Notes under the pieces: generated by a model
Told to the model about the DNA's origin: nothing
The model's input: the letters and a program-made list of their open reading frames with translations, nothing else
The model's database searches: none
Made by a program: the position numbers and the translations under genes
Shown: piece by piece, positions 27,059 to 38,589 of the stretch
Layout: each line of letters begins with the position of its first letter
How positions within the stretch are numbered: the stretch's first letter is position 1
Origin: Deuterostichococcus epilithicus
Lineage: Eukaryota > Chlorophyta > Trebouxiophyceae > Prasiolales > Stichococcaceae
Assembly: GCA_033439295.1 (NCBI GenBank)
Contig: JAVTLE010000007.1
Span: forward strand, 1,364,001-1,428,000
Reading direction: 5' to 3'
Length of the DNA stretch: 64,000 nucleotides

Positions 27059-30000
27059 ATGGCGAGCAACTCCGTTGCAGGTGCGTGGGAACGTTGTCAG
27101 GCCTTTGGCAAACGTACAAAGTCATTTGAGCTGGGTTGTGCTGAGGGCTGGGCCACGCTTGTTTGAGTCTAATTTCGGCATGTCAGCGGTATTACGCGCT
27201 GCAGAGAATCCTGCGACGTTCTTAATCAGACATCATGAATACGTCGTGTTTCCAGCTTCAGAATTCTGCATTCACTTGCCCGCTGCAGCTTGCTGCCGCT
27301 TAGCTGCAGCTTACTGCGAGTTCCACTATAAACCTACCCTGTACTTCCTTCAAGGCTTCTGCCAAGAAATCACTTGCTGTCAGCGCCCATATGCACATGT
27401 CGAAACCTTGCATGACCGCTGATGCCGGCAGGCGGTGCTGACGCCGGCAACTGGAGCCGTGGCGACGCATCGCTGCCGCCATCCTCGGCAGGCGCCTCGG
27501 CAGCCACCACGCCGCGCACAAATTCCATGCCGCAAGCAGCTACATGGGCCGGCGGCGGCGGTTCTTGCGGCAGCAGTCCCTCCGGCACGCCCCCGTCGAG
27601 CGGCGGCCCGCGGCCCAGTGGCCTGATGCACCTCAACAGAAGCCACTTGGAGGTGCCACTTCGTTCCAAGCCCAACAGTGGACGCTCACCTGCCTGGCCA
27701 TGTGATGCAAACCCTCCATGCAAAACCTGCTGCAAGCGCATTCAGCACTGTAAGGTAAGCAGCAGCGCTGGGCGATCGGGCGGTGACCCTGGGCACCGTA
27801 TGCCTGGTGCAGGGCAGCGGCTCCTTTGGGCGCACGCGGCTGCACGCCTACAACGACTCAGCGGCCGAGTCGGTCGCCTCCGAAATGTCCGAGCTGCTGG
27901 GGTACCCCGAGGAGCCGGCCGCAACCGACCGGGGGGTGCCGGCGTTTGCTTTTGGCGGCGGCGGCGGCGGCGGCGGTAGCGGCGTGGGACCCTCGAGCCC
28001 CACCGGCGGCGCCGGCGGCATCACGCTCGTGGACCGCCTGGACAGCGCGCACTACGAGCCGCGGCCGCCGGGGCTGCTGGAGCGGCAGGACTCCGCGCAC
28101 GAGGTGGGGGGCCGACGGCACTAGGCAGGATACCCTTTTCAGGCTGCCTATTCCCTCCTATATAACTCAGAGCCAAAACACCTTAAAAGAGTCAGAATAC
28201 TCCGTGGTCATCAATGGGACGCACACTTGAGGTGTGCAGCCGCCGGGCTGGGGTGCATTGGCTGCTGTCACACCAGGTCAGAACATCCGTCCGACAGCCA
28301 GCACAGGTCCTGACGCCAGCCTCACGACAAGACGGGCTCCCGGGATGAGCAGCGGGCGCCGTTGTGCTGGCACTGTATGGTTGTCATGGCCTGTAGTGTT
28401 GGTGGATTGCACGGTGACTTGGAAGGCTTTGCTAATAATTTGCTGCTGCACGTTCCGCAGCCTGACGAGGACGAAGGCGATGCAGCAGAGGCAGCACTGC
28501 CGATGCTGCTGCCGGCGCCCAGCGTCGGGGGCCGTGAGCGGCAGGACAGCGCCAACAGCCTTGACCTTGCCACCCGCATCGCCGGTGCGGCTTCTCCGTC
28601 TGCCCCTGCTGCGCTCCTTCTCCATGCATTTGGCTGCCTGGATTGGCTGCCTGCAGGATGACGGGGAGGCCAAGTGCCCTTGTAGTGGCAGCGTGCGGTC
28701 GGTCAAAGGACACTGCCCTCTACTGTGGCTGCGTCGTGTAGCGGGTCAGCAGTCTCTCGCCGCACAGCCTCGAGCTTATCTCGTCAGAGGAGGTGCCAAT
28801 TAGTTCCCATATTTTGGCTCTTTACTCTAGGAAGCACTCTCCTGAGCTGCAGGCGCAGCGCACAGTGCCGCTGTGTCCGCGCGCATGGCAGGCGACGCTG
28901 CCATCGCCGCACACATACCTGCGCCAATGCCATGCCCGCCACGCTGCTGCGCACTCCAGGCCTAAACCCTGAGCCGTCAAACCTATGGGTGCTACTGTGC
29001 AGGCCACATAGCAAGCAGCAGGTCCGCAGCGGACGCCGCCGCGATCCCGCAGCTGCATGGCGGCCTGACCCGGCAGCCGCTGGCGGGCTCCCCGGCAGAA
29101 GCAGCCGTCGTGCCCAGCCGCACGGCGCTCCAGACGGTGAGGCATCAAAGAAGTGGTGCATGAAAGCACCTTGCGTTGACCGAGCTGCCAGCAGGTGCAA
29201 GGCGAGCCGCAACGTGTGCGCTGCCAGTTGCAGTTCGGGGCCTGGGCTGTTGTCCATGACCTGCAGGTAACAAGCAGCATACCATTGCGATAACTTGCCT
29301 GTCCATCCCCGAGGGATGACTATGGGTGCTGTCACACTGGTCAAACTGGTCACAGCGAATGCGTGCTGACATGCGCCGCGCTGTGTGGGCAGGACTCTGC
29401 CGGAGAGGACTCGCCGCCACAGACGCCGGCGCCCGCGGCGCACGCGGCGCCGCAGCAGCAGCNNCGCNACTCNNCNGGCGAGATGCAGGCGGCGGTCGCC
29501 CACGCGATCAACTACCGCCGCCCCTCGGCGGCCGAGTCCCTCAGCGCAGCGCGGCAGCTCGTGCTGGGGGACCTTGCGGCGCAGCCAGCGGCCGTTGCCG
29601 GCGGCTCCGCCGAGCTGTGCGACAGCCCGCGGGAGCACGCGCAGGCGGCGCAGGCTGCCGCCGCGGCGATGGCCCCGGCGGCGGCGGCAGAGCGGGCCGC
29701 CGCCGGCCGCACGGCGGGCGGCAGGGCGCGGCGGCTGTCGTGGCGTGCGCTGCGGCGGCGCTCCACGCCGCTGCCGCCAGCGGAGCCGCTGCCCGAGATC
29801 CAGGCAAGGCCTGAACGACTGGTGCTTGTGCCTCGAGAACAGGCAGCGCTCGTGGCTTGCAGTGGCCACGGCGCGCATCCGGGGCTGCACATGCGGCTGC
29901 CGGCAACACATCGGGAGCTGCGGTCAGGCAGAGTTCCTGCTTGAGCTCCACCGCGCAGATGGCTGGCGTCCCATTGCAGACAACAATATTTTTTAGTCAT

Positions 30001-31249
30001 GCACCTGCCCTCGCGTGCCTCGGCACATTGCAACTATGTGTGGCAGCCAAAACTGTGGTTACGTGTGCGTCCTTCCTTTCTCCAGCCTGAGGAGCGGTCC
30101 GATTCCGCGTTGGACCACCTGGCCACTGCGCGAGCGGCGGTGCTGCCCGACCTGGCGGCCAACCCGCCGCCGGCGCCGCCGCCGCAGCCGCCCGCCGCCG
30201 CCGCGCGACCTCTCTTTGACGGTGGCCTGGGCCGAGCGCTGTCTGCGCCGCCCTTCCAGATCTCGCACGAGGTGCGTGCGGTTTTGTCTGCCCGCTCGGC
30301 GCGTCTGCAGGAGTGCCCAGCCCCGATGCCTCCCACGACAAACACCCAGAGATGCCTTCTGGGATGCGGGTGAAAGCTGCTGCTGGTAGCATGCCTGCTG
30401 GGTACCCCGGACGTGCAACATGTGCCACTGCAAATGCATCTGCCCATCATTCCCGCAAAGCACAATCCTCGAAAATCGATTGACCCAAAACCTCATCGGC
30501 ATTCTCGGTCGTCAGCTTCGATGCCCAAACTCACATGAAGACCACATTTTCACAGGCACTGGCGGCCGGCCTGCGGCGGGACAGCCCACTGGACAGTCTG
30601 ACGGAGGCGCGCCGAGTCGTGCTGAGCGACCTGGCCGAGCACCCCGCCAGCAATGTGCCGACGGTGTTCTTGAGCTCCAGCGCCGATGCCGCCAGCGGCA
30701 GCGGCGGGTTTGCTGCTGCCAGCGCCGGCGGCACTTCTGCCGGTGGCTGGGGCGGCGGCGCCGGGGCCTGGGGTGACGGCGGCCTCGCCAGCTGGAGGCG
30801 CAGCACGGATGCCGGCGCAAGCTCTGGCGCTGGCGGCTTTGGGCGAGGCAGCGGGCACGAGCGTGGCGATGCGGCGCGCAGCCAGCAGTGGGGCCCCGCC
30901 GCATCGCCAATTCAGGTCCATGCCGGCTGGATGACCTTTGCAAGCAGCCTTGCTGTCAATTTGCTGGACAATGCAGAACTCTCATTGTATGTAGCTGCAT
31001 CCCCAGCATCGTGTTGCACTTGGCAGCACTGCAGTAGCGCAACGGGCGCTGACATGCTGATGAGTGCAGTTGTGCCTGTTGCAGCGTGTCGGCGGCTTCT
31101 CGACGCCGCTGGGGCAGCAGCAGCAGCAGCCGTTCACCAGCGACAGCGCCTTGCGCGAGCCGCCGCGCACTGGCGACTCTGCCGGCAGCCTGACTGCCGG
31201 ACCGTCTGGGGCGGGCGCCGCAGCAGGCAGGCAGGGAGGCTGGCCCTGA
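27059..31249 (+). CDS. Unrecognised Ser/Ala/Gly-rich protein with R-x-D-S-A and ARxxVLxDLA repeats
   Basis: Phase-consistent exons: 27059-27080, 27432-27754, 27813-28103, 28461-28584, 29030-29136, 29393-29803, 30086-30271, 30556-30915 and 31085-31249, about 662 residues. No known domain is recognised. Repeated motifs: VDRLDSAHYE, LLERQDSAHE, GRERQDSANSLDLATR, EERSDSALDHLATAR, LRRDSPLDSLTEAR and YRRPSAAESLSAAR. The last three continue into a V-L-x-D-L-A-x-x-P core and each sits near the start of its own exon. Linkers are Gly-, Ala- and Pro-rich and likely disordered. The RxDS(A/P) sites resemble basophilic-kinase or 14-3-3 sites (inference). Intron 6 has a near-ideal GC donor (CAG/GCAAGG). The exon 2 donor could instead lie at about 27651. 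Ambiguous bases occur in exon 6. Confidence 0.6.
29463..29476. other. Cluster of ambiguous bases (N)
   Basis: Six N positions are scattered between 29463 and 29476 inside a Gln-rich stretch of exon 6 of the RxDSA-repeat gene. A further single N lies at 48134 in the SPOC gene. Residues there cannot be read, and a frameshift at either place cannot be excluded, although the flanking frame is maintained. Confidence 0.95.
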
Positions 31250-31392
31250 GCCGCCCGCATTCTCAGGCATAGTGTAGGGAGCAGTATTTCGGACCCTGCA
31301 GGCAGTGTCAGCGTTGGAGCAAAGCGGCAGGCAAAATTTCAGGCCAATTGTATGTTGGTGAATGGTAGGTTTTTGCCAAACTTCGGCAGTTA

Positions 31393-32280
31393 TTGAGCAT
31401 TGGTCACAGGATGTGCAGCCCAGTGATGATCAAACCCGGGCTGCTCGTGCTGGGCGCCAGCAATGCGGACATCACAGATGCGGAGCTGGCAGCTGCGTTG
31501 GCAGGGCTGCCGAACTTGCGCTCACTCGAGCTGGTGCATTGTAGCCGCATGACCGGCAACAGCCTGGCGGGCTTGGCTGGATGCCCCCGCCTCCAGGAGT
31601 TGTAGCTCAAGCACTGCTACGGTCTCTTCAACTCTTCGCTGATGCGACTCGTCGGGACGCCGCAGCTCGACATGTTGACACTGGTCAGCAGCATAGAGAT
31701 CCCGAGCACTATCACAGGTGCATTAGTGACCTCCATGGTGGAGTCCATAAAAGCAGCGTTGGTGACGACTGGGCCAGCTGCAAGGCCGATCGTCACACTG
31801 AGCGGTGCACGCGTCAGAGCAGGCGGAGTCACATACATCTTCGATATCGAGGCAAAGTTGATGCACGAGTATCACTTTGAATACCAGGTAGCAGACACAA
31901 CATTTGGCGGCGTTTCAGGCTATCCGCAGGCGGCGGCATGCCAACACTTCGGTACCATCACGATTACGAGCAAAGCAGAGGAGGCATGTATGGAAGCAAG
32001 CAAGCCTCTAGCTGGAAACTACTGACTACGCCTACGTATGGATTGCTTCACGTCTGATTGCTGAGTACAACTGCCCGCCGCGCAGCTCGACATGTTGCCG
32101 CTAGTCGGCGACGCAGACATCCTGCACGACCCGCAAACCAAGTTCATCATGGCTGCATGGAGTTCCAACCTGGAGTCCGCAAAAGGGTCGGTGACGACTG
32201 GACAACCTGCAAGGTCGATCATGACATGCAAGGTTGACAGCGATACGGGCAACATATCTGGCGGAGTCTTACTAATTTGA
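31393..32280 (+). pseudogene. Decayed leucine-rich-repeat gene fragment with internal direct repeats
   Basis: An ORF from 31393 reads as LRRs of the cysteine-containing (AMN1/FBXL) kind: AALAGLPNLRSLELVHC, then SLAGLAGCPRLQEL. It is then cut by TAG at 31603-31605, after which LRR sequence continues in the same frame (LKHCYGLFNSSLMRL, TPQLDMLTLV). A second, weaker copy of this downstream part lies at about 32088-32275, aligning with 31670-31840 (shared QLDML-x-LV, ES-x-K, VTTG-x-PAR-x-I). The Ser expected at the stop (SLKHC-type repeat) suggests a TCG-to-TAG or TCA-to-TAG nonsense change. A further fragment may lie at about 32480-32560 (RPGLLELLNNAG). No complete gene is seen. Confidence 0.6.
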
Positions 32281-32748
32281 GTTCTGAGAGAGGATTACAA
32301 CACCAACATTACTTCCGTCACTGAATCGCAGACATTCGTAGGCGGTTACCTACATCTGCAGGCTACGCCTGACCCCAGCGCCCTATAATTTTATTGATTG
32401 AATTGGGCCATAGCCGTCACCACGGTGGAGAGACCTAGTACTTCGAGTAACATGTCTGCAAGCAGTCAAAGTGCTACCTATGCAATAAAATTGCGACCAG
32501 GCTTGCTTGAACTTCTCAATAATGCTGGGATGCAATTGCTGGCCATGTATACAGCTTTGCCGCTGACATGCTGCGGCATCAGCCGCGCATTTCTGCTGTT
32601 GTTGGCGGGCGATCATTGCTGGTGGCGTCAAGAGCGCATATGTGCAGAATGAACGGGGATCAGATAGACGAGAGTTTGCCTACGGCTTTTATCCAGGCAC
32701 ATTTGCGACCCAACTACTTGCAAAGTGCAAGATGCCAAGCAGCACTGT

Positions 32749-34943
32749 TTAGTTTTTCCAGTCGTCCTTGAAGACGGGAGCCGCCGCGTTGAGCTGGATG
32801 AGGCTGACGGCCATGTCTTCAATTGATTCGCGCTCCGTCATCAGTGCCAACCCCAGATCCCTCGTCACCTGTGAAGACCAGATTCACACGGCTCAAATGT
32901 TTATTTTGAGGAGGCGGCACGCAGGACGGCGGAGCTCACGCCGCGGAGTGACATGCTTCAACGCAGCACCCGGAGTGCAGCACCTGCATTGCAGCCAAGC
33001 AGGCAGGAATGCGATCGAGCCCACCTTCGAAGGGTCAATGTTGACCTGCAGTGGGATGTCAGCTCCGTCGGGGACCTGGATGCCCGGGAATCGCCCCCGC
33101 AGCACCTCCACGATGTCCATCGTGCGCATCACGTGTGGCTGACTGACGATGTACCTGCAGCGCACGGCATCGACCCACTCATTGGGATGTAGCAAACAGG
33201 AGAATGGTGCCTCCTCGGCTAACGAGTCGCCTGCTGCTACTATCAGGAGGGCAGGCACCAGAGAAGGGGGATCAGCGGTACGAATATGGGCGGCATGCGC
33301 AGCAGCAAGGCACTGACCTGCCGCGGGCGGAGGGCGTCTCAGCGGCCAGGATGTGGGCGCGGGCGACGTCACGCACATCGCAGCTGGGGAACTGCAGGTC
33401 CGGCGAAGTGAACATGGAGTCCATGTTGGACAGCAGCCCCTGCGTTAAGTACAAAGTGACGGCTGGACCCATTGTGCATGCAATCAGAGCGTGACACATC
33501 ACTTGTTGACAAAGGGCGCGTCTCGGCCACGCCGCTGCGTGTGCAAGCCGGAGGGCGCACTGCCCATCAACAGTAAGCGCTACTGATCTGAGCCGACTCC
33601 ACTCGCATCATGCGGCGGTGTACATTTGAGCAGATCGATTCCGAATAAGACACACATGTCAAAAACGCACCGCAAAGGTCTGAACGACAGCAGCTGTGGC
33701 GTTGGCAGACAGTGCCGGGCCCAGGATGAAAGACTGTGCAGAGTGCACACGTGGTGTCAATGACTTGCATTCTGCATACCTCGCAAAAATTGCTCTCACG
33801 TCCCTCATCTGTCATCCAGCAGCGACATCCAGTGCAACTCCTGGACCATGTGCACGGCAGCTGAGCTGGTGCTCATAGCAGCAACACATTTCATGCTTCA
33901 TGATGTCGATGTCGTCACCGGATTGATGCTGACGAGGTCCAGGCCTTCCCTCTCTGCTGTCTCCCATGCCGCCCTCTCGGCCAGCACCTGCCATCGTGAG
34001 ACAGGCACATTACTGTCTTGACGAGTGTCAGCCTTGGCGAGCACTTGTCATGCTGCAGACAGCAAGCCGCGGTATGTCGCGATTGCGGCCTAAGGTCGCA
34101 CGACCAGACTGCCTTAAAACCTGACTGGATCGCTGCATGCATCCGCCGACGCTGATGAGGATCAAAGCATGATGCTAGAGGCGCAATTACAGAAATTGTC
34201 ACAAGCGCACCTTGCTCAAAGGGTACCACTCGCCGTTCTCAATTGTGGAGTCACAATTCCAGTCCTCCTCGGTGTAGCAGCTGCCGGCGCGCGGCGGCGT
34301 CGCGGACTGCAAGCTGTGCACCGCCACCAGGGAGCTGGTCAGCACGACACGGCGCACGCTGTTGCGCGACTTGAGCACTGCGGCCAGCACGTTGTTGGTG
34401 CCGAACACGGCGGGTTCTATGACCTCCTCCTGCGGGTTTACCGACGTCACCAGCACCGGCGAGGCGGTGTGGAACACGAAGGTTGCGCCCCTGCGGCGCG
34501 CTGACAGGGAAACTGTTGTGAGCGAGGTGCCAGGGACGGGCGTCATGGCTGCCGATGCAACAGCCGTTACATCAAGCCTGCGATTGCGAGTTCTCCTGCT
34601 GGGCTGGCTTGAGCACCATAATTGATATGCAGGGTGCGCCTGGCGCTGCCGCAGAGATGCCGATTAGCAATCATGCCGCCCACTTGATGACTTCGTCGAA
34701 GCTGCCCTCCTGAAGCAGGTCTGCGGCGTGAAGATGCAGCTGTCCGGGGAATGCCGCCGCCAGCGCCGTCAGGTGCGCGGTCTTTGCCTTGTTGGCCGGA
34801 TCGCGGACAGTGCCATGCACGTCGTAGCCCTTCTGCAGCAGCTGGTGCACGATATCGCCGGCGACGTATCCGTTTGCACCCGTGACGACGGCCTTCCTGA
34901 TGATTAGCCGCTTTTCGCTGGGCTGCACCCCGAGGCTGCCCAT
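32749..34943 (-). CDS. Extended short-chain reductase, DFR/cinnamoyl-CoA-reductase-like (copy A)
   Basis: NAD(P)H-dependent reductase of the atypical/extended SDR class. Exons 34684-34943, 34211-34490, 33919-33987, 33671-33733, 33318-33439, 33025-33154 and 32749-32868 join in phase to 347 residues, the usual length. Visible features: Rossmann TGANGYVA, NADP-type Arg in GTVRD, HTASPV, catalytic Ser in VLTSS, YPLSK as the YxxxK active site, [23 protein letters not shown], and a C-terminus ending FKDDWKN. It lies head-to-tail downstream of paralogue B. Substrate cannot be read from sequence; green algae lack the canonical lignin pathway, so aldehyde or ketone reduction is the safer call. An alternative upstream in-frame ATG exists at 35021. 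Confidence 0.88.
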
Positions 34944-35634
34944 CTTGCCGACCCGTGTGCGTCGTTCAGCAGCCGATCGCCTTCTGAAGGCCTGATGGCA
35001 AATCCCGCTGTGAAGCAGCAACCAGTGCAGATAGTATCAGTGTCGCGCGCTGCGTTGCGGCACTGCTGGGCCAGCACCGGTGCGCCCCTCTCTCTTCTGA
35101 AGGGTCTGTTGATGATCTCGGAACCTCCGAGACAAGATCTTGCTTAAACAGCGATTGCGACTCGCGGCGCCAGCAGTGGGCGATTCGGAGAGGCCTCCAA
35201 AATGGGGCTTGGTGGCGACGCTGCTCGTCATACCGATTTTCACACGCACATCTCACCATGAGCTCGCATGCTCGGGCACACGCGCACGGTATGCACGGCA
35301 CTCAACATGTTCTATGCTGTTATGTATGGTTCGTCCTCAAAGCCGGATTTCGTATTTCAATCTGGCCTGCTCATAACCCACAGGTTCTACCGTCACAGCT
35401 GTAGGTCGACCATGTGAACATCTGTGAAGACTCATGCATGGCCGGCTGACGGCATCAACGGGCGGCGGCCGCAGCAGCACTGCTGGCGGGTCACTCATCT
35501 TACTGAAAGGTGGGCTCGAGAACCACATACCATACAGTAGTTCTGATGCTGATCATGGTGCAAGCGTTCAGTCCAACATGCATTGCACACGCAACTGCAT
35601 CGCAGCGGTCTGCAAACAGCTCAATATAACTCGG
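34944..35634. other. Intergenic spacer between tandem SDR genes
   Basis: About 690 bp between the stop of SDR copy B and the start of copy A, both on the minus strand. It should contain the B terminator and A promoter. No gene or clear motif was found. Confidence 0.5.
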
Positions 35635-38141
35635 TCACGCCTTCGAGAACTGCGGCTTGGCGACTCCGAGCGTAATCAGAGTGCGCGCCATGTCCGCGAA
35701 CGCCTCATCGCCTGGGATAGGCTTAATGCCCAGCTCCTCTATCAACTGTTGGTATGAGGAACAAGCCGTCAGGCATGCAACAGCAACATGCGTGTCGGAC
35801 CAAGGTGCGGTGGGCGCATTCAGTGCAGCCTCGTGCAGGTGGGCAGTGCCTGAAAGTGCCTGGAGTGCGGGACGTCGAGGTGCAAGCATGTGGAAATATT
35901 GATGAGGTTTAACAGCTGGATTCACGCCCAGCGCCAAGCAGAATCCTCCGCACCTTGCTGTTATCGAGCTTGCGCAATGGCTCGCCTGCGGCGCCATCCT
36001 TCAGAGCGATGCCAGGGAACCTGGCCTGCACAGTCGTGAGCATACGCAGGTTACACACGACTCCCTGCGGCGCCGCAGGAGGTGAGAAATTCCAGCAGCT
36101 GAACTCTCAGCCGCGCAGGCCATGATGAGCCGGCATGTCTCTCATGGCATCACAGCCCCAGACATGTTTCAGAACTACACCGCGCAGCTGAGCATCTCGC
36201 AGTCTGCTCCCTAAAAACCTTAAACCCTTGTGTCTGCGCACCCGGAGAATGTCCACCACCTTCCGTCCCGGCGTCGACGACTGCGAGGCGGTCAAAAAGT
36301 AGCGGCCCTTCGCCTGCGGCAGCTCTGCAGCCCGCACATGGGCGCGCGCCACGTCCCGGACGTCCACGTACCTGCTCGTACGGGTTGCAGGTACACACCC
36401 TCGGCGCAGCACGCACCGCGCACTCTGATGCAGGCTATCGTGAGCGTCAATGCAGTCATGTGGTCGAAGTTGGCTCGGCAGGCTGGAGTTGACTGCACGA
36501 CATGTGGGCGTCAGCCAGAGGCGCGCCAGAGGTTGCCGCTGCTGAACGTGGAGTCCTGCCCCTCCAGCACAGCCTACGGAGGTGCAGCACTTGCACACTC
36601 GGCAAGCCGCAGAGACTGCTGTACGGTACGGCATAGCAGCTCTCGCAGGAGGGCCCGCTATCGACAATGCAGGACACTGGGAAGTCCAGATGAGCGTGAC
36701 AGGCGCTCAGAAATATTGGGGCGGTCGCAAGCAGGGGCTGGCAGGCTGCTCACCTTCAGCAGCTTGATGCTGGTGGCATCGGTGCGCGCGGACAGCACAG
36801 GCCCGATGACAAACACCTGTTCGGCAAAGTAGTGGGTGTTAGGTATACTCCTCTGCCTTTGAGGTCTCGAGCGTGACCCTGACTGACCTGCCGGCTGGCC
36901 GCAAGTGCCGCCAGCCGGTCCCGACTAGCACATACATGCCGATGCTCGTCCTGCGTGCATACCGGGTTGATGGTCACCAAATCCAGGCCGTGCTCCTTTG
37001 CCGTCTCCCACGCCGCCTTTTCAGCCAGCGTCTTGCTCAGCGGGTAGGGCTCCGTCTCGATGGTGGATGCCTCGTTCCAATCCTCTGGCGTGTACAGGTC
37101 GCCGCTCTTTGGAGGCGCTGCAGCAGAGCAGCATCGTTGCAGTCAGCAGGCGCGGACCCACTGATAAAGCAATGACACGCCTCAATGCCAAGCAGGAGTT
37201 GACGCCTGCACAGCTGCACCCAGCTTGTGAAAAGTGCATTTGATCGATCACATGCTGGCAATGTACCGGCGCAGAGTCAGGCGCAGCCTCACCTGCGGAC
37301 TTGGTGCTGCGAACCGCTGCAACCGAGGACGTCAGGACGATGCGCTTGACAGTCTCCTTGGACTTGACCACGCTGGCGAGCACGTTGTGCGTGCCCTTCA
37401 GGGCGGGATCGATTAGGTCCCGCTGCGGATCCTCCACCTGTGGGATGAAGGGGCTGGCCGTGTGGAAGACAAAGTCCGCACCCCTGCGCCGAACAGCTGC
37501 TCAGAAGCTCGAGCGCGGCTTTTGCATGATGCTTTGAGGCAACCCCTCCGCTGCAGCCTGCACATACACCGTGCGTGTGTCATGAAGTCAGGACAGCACG
37601 CCGACCACACCTCAGCCGTCTCACCTGACGACCTCGTCGAAGGCGCCCTCTGTGAGCAGGTCGGCGGCATAGAGCGTCAGCTTGCCCGGCAGAGCGTTAC
37701 CAAGTGCGGTCAGGTGGGCCACTTTCTCCTTGTTATTGGGGTCGCGCACCGTGCCGCGGACCTGCAGGGTGCTCTGATTGCATGAATGCACGGCTATGTA
37801 GGCTAAACTCTGCATCAGCAAATGTTTGGATCGCGTTCCAACGTTGCTAATGCAGAATCCCAGCATCGGTTTGTGAGCGCAATATTACTAATGGTGTCAT
37901 GCATCGTCCAGCAACAGCCCGATCGTCAGCGACGGGGGCATGCACGGCTCACGTTGTAGCCGACTTCGAGCAGCTGCTTGACCTGCGGCGGTTGGTGTAA
38001 CGTTAGGACCTGCAAGCAGATTGTCGTTGACGATGCACACCATCCGAAAGGACGCAGCTGATCAGGCCAGGCCCCTACCAGCTCGGAGCCGATGAAACCG
38101 CTTGCGCCAGTGACCACGACCGTCGTGACTGAGTCCGACAT
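35635..38141 (-). CDS. Extended short-chain reductase, DFR/cinnamoyl-CoA-reductase-like (copy B)
   Basis: Tandem paralogue of copy A with more introns. Exons 38079-38141, 37953-37982, 37625-37761, 37293-37483, 36963-37117, 36754-36816, 36527-36573, 36242-36371, 35954-36025 and 35635-35745 give 332 residues. Motifs: [54 protein letters not shown] (YxxxK), [26 protein letters not shown], and an end at VAKPQFSKA. Introns shared with copy A: the phase-2 intron before GAxF, the phase-0 introns after INP and after the xVIGP/FILGP exon, and that after the NSK/PSK block. Extra introns split the Rossmann segment. Intron 7 needs a GC donor (CTG/GCGCGC). Confidence 0.87.
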
Positions 38142-38589
38142 GGAGTCTGCACGACCTCAAACGGCAAAACAATAATTTCCAGATTGCCAGAGCAGTCCTG
38201 AAGCTTCCAGCAATCTGGCGCGGTGCGAGGTTCGTGACGCTGTCAGCGATGTTTCGACCGCTTATGCAATGCTTTATTTGTACAATGCCACACACACAAG
38301 TGCTGCACTTCCGTTTAACAAGCGTCACGCCTTTTCACACGTGCTTTCCTCGGCTTGGCTGCTCCCCCTGATACCAATACAGGGCGGTCTTGCAATAGCA
38401 AGTTGGTGCCTTTGCCGTGCTTGCACGAGCGTGCAGACGGTGGGGCAACTCCCGACTGTCTGCCGAGACTTGCATTCAGATTTCAGCGCCCAGTGCGCCT
38501 ACGGCAGCGCCTGCACACACTCCCTGCGCCCATGCGCCGCCAAAGTCGCCAAAGCAGTTTGCGCAAGCAAGTGTCAAATGCCTAATGCC
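38142..38589. other. Intergenic spacer between YebC gene 3' end and SDR copy B start
   Basis: About 450 bp between two co-oriented minus-strand genes, holding the YebC 3' UTR and the SDR-B promoter. Composition is mixed and no recognised element is present. Confidence 0.5.

Noticed and set aside
31617-32255. Two similar minus-strand frames (31617-31838 and 32019-32255)
   Set aside because: Their resemblance is explained by the direct repeat in the decayed LRR locus, whose plus strand shows real LRR sequence.
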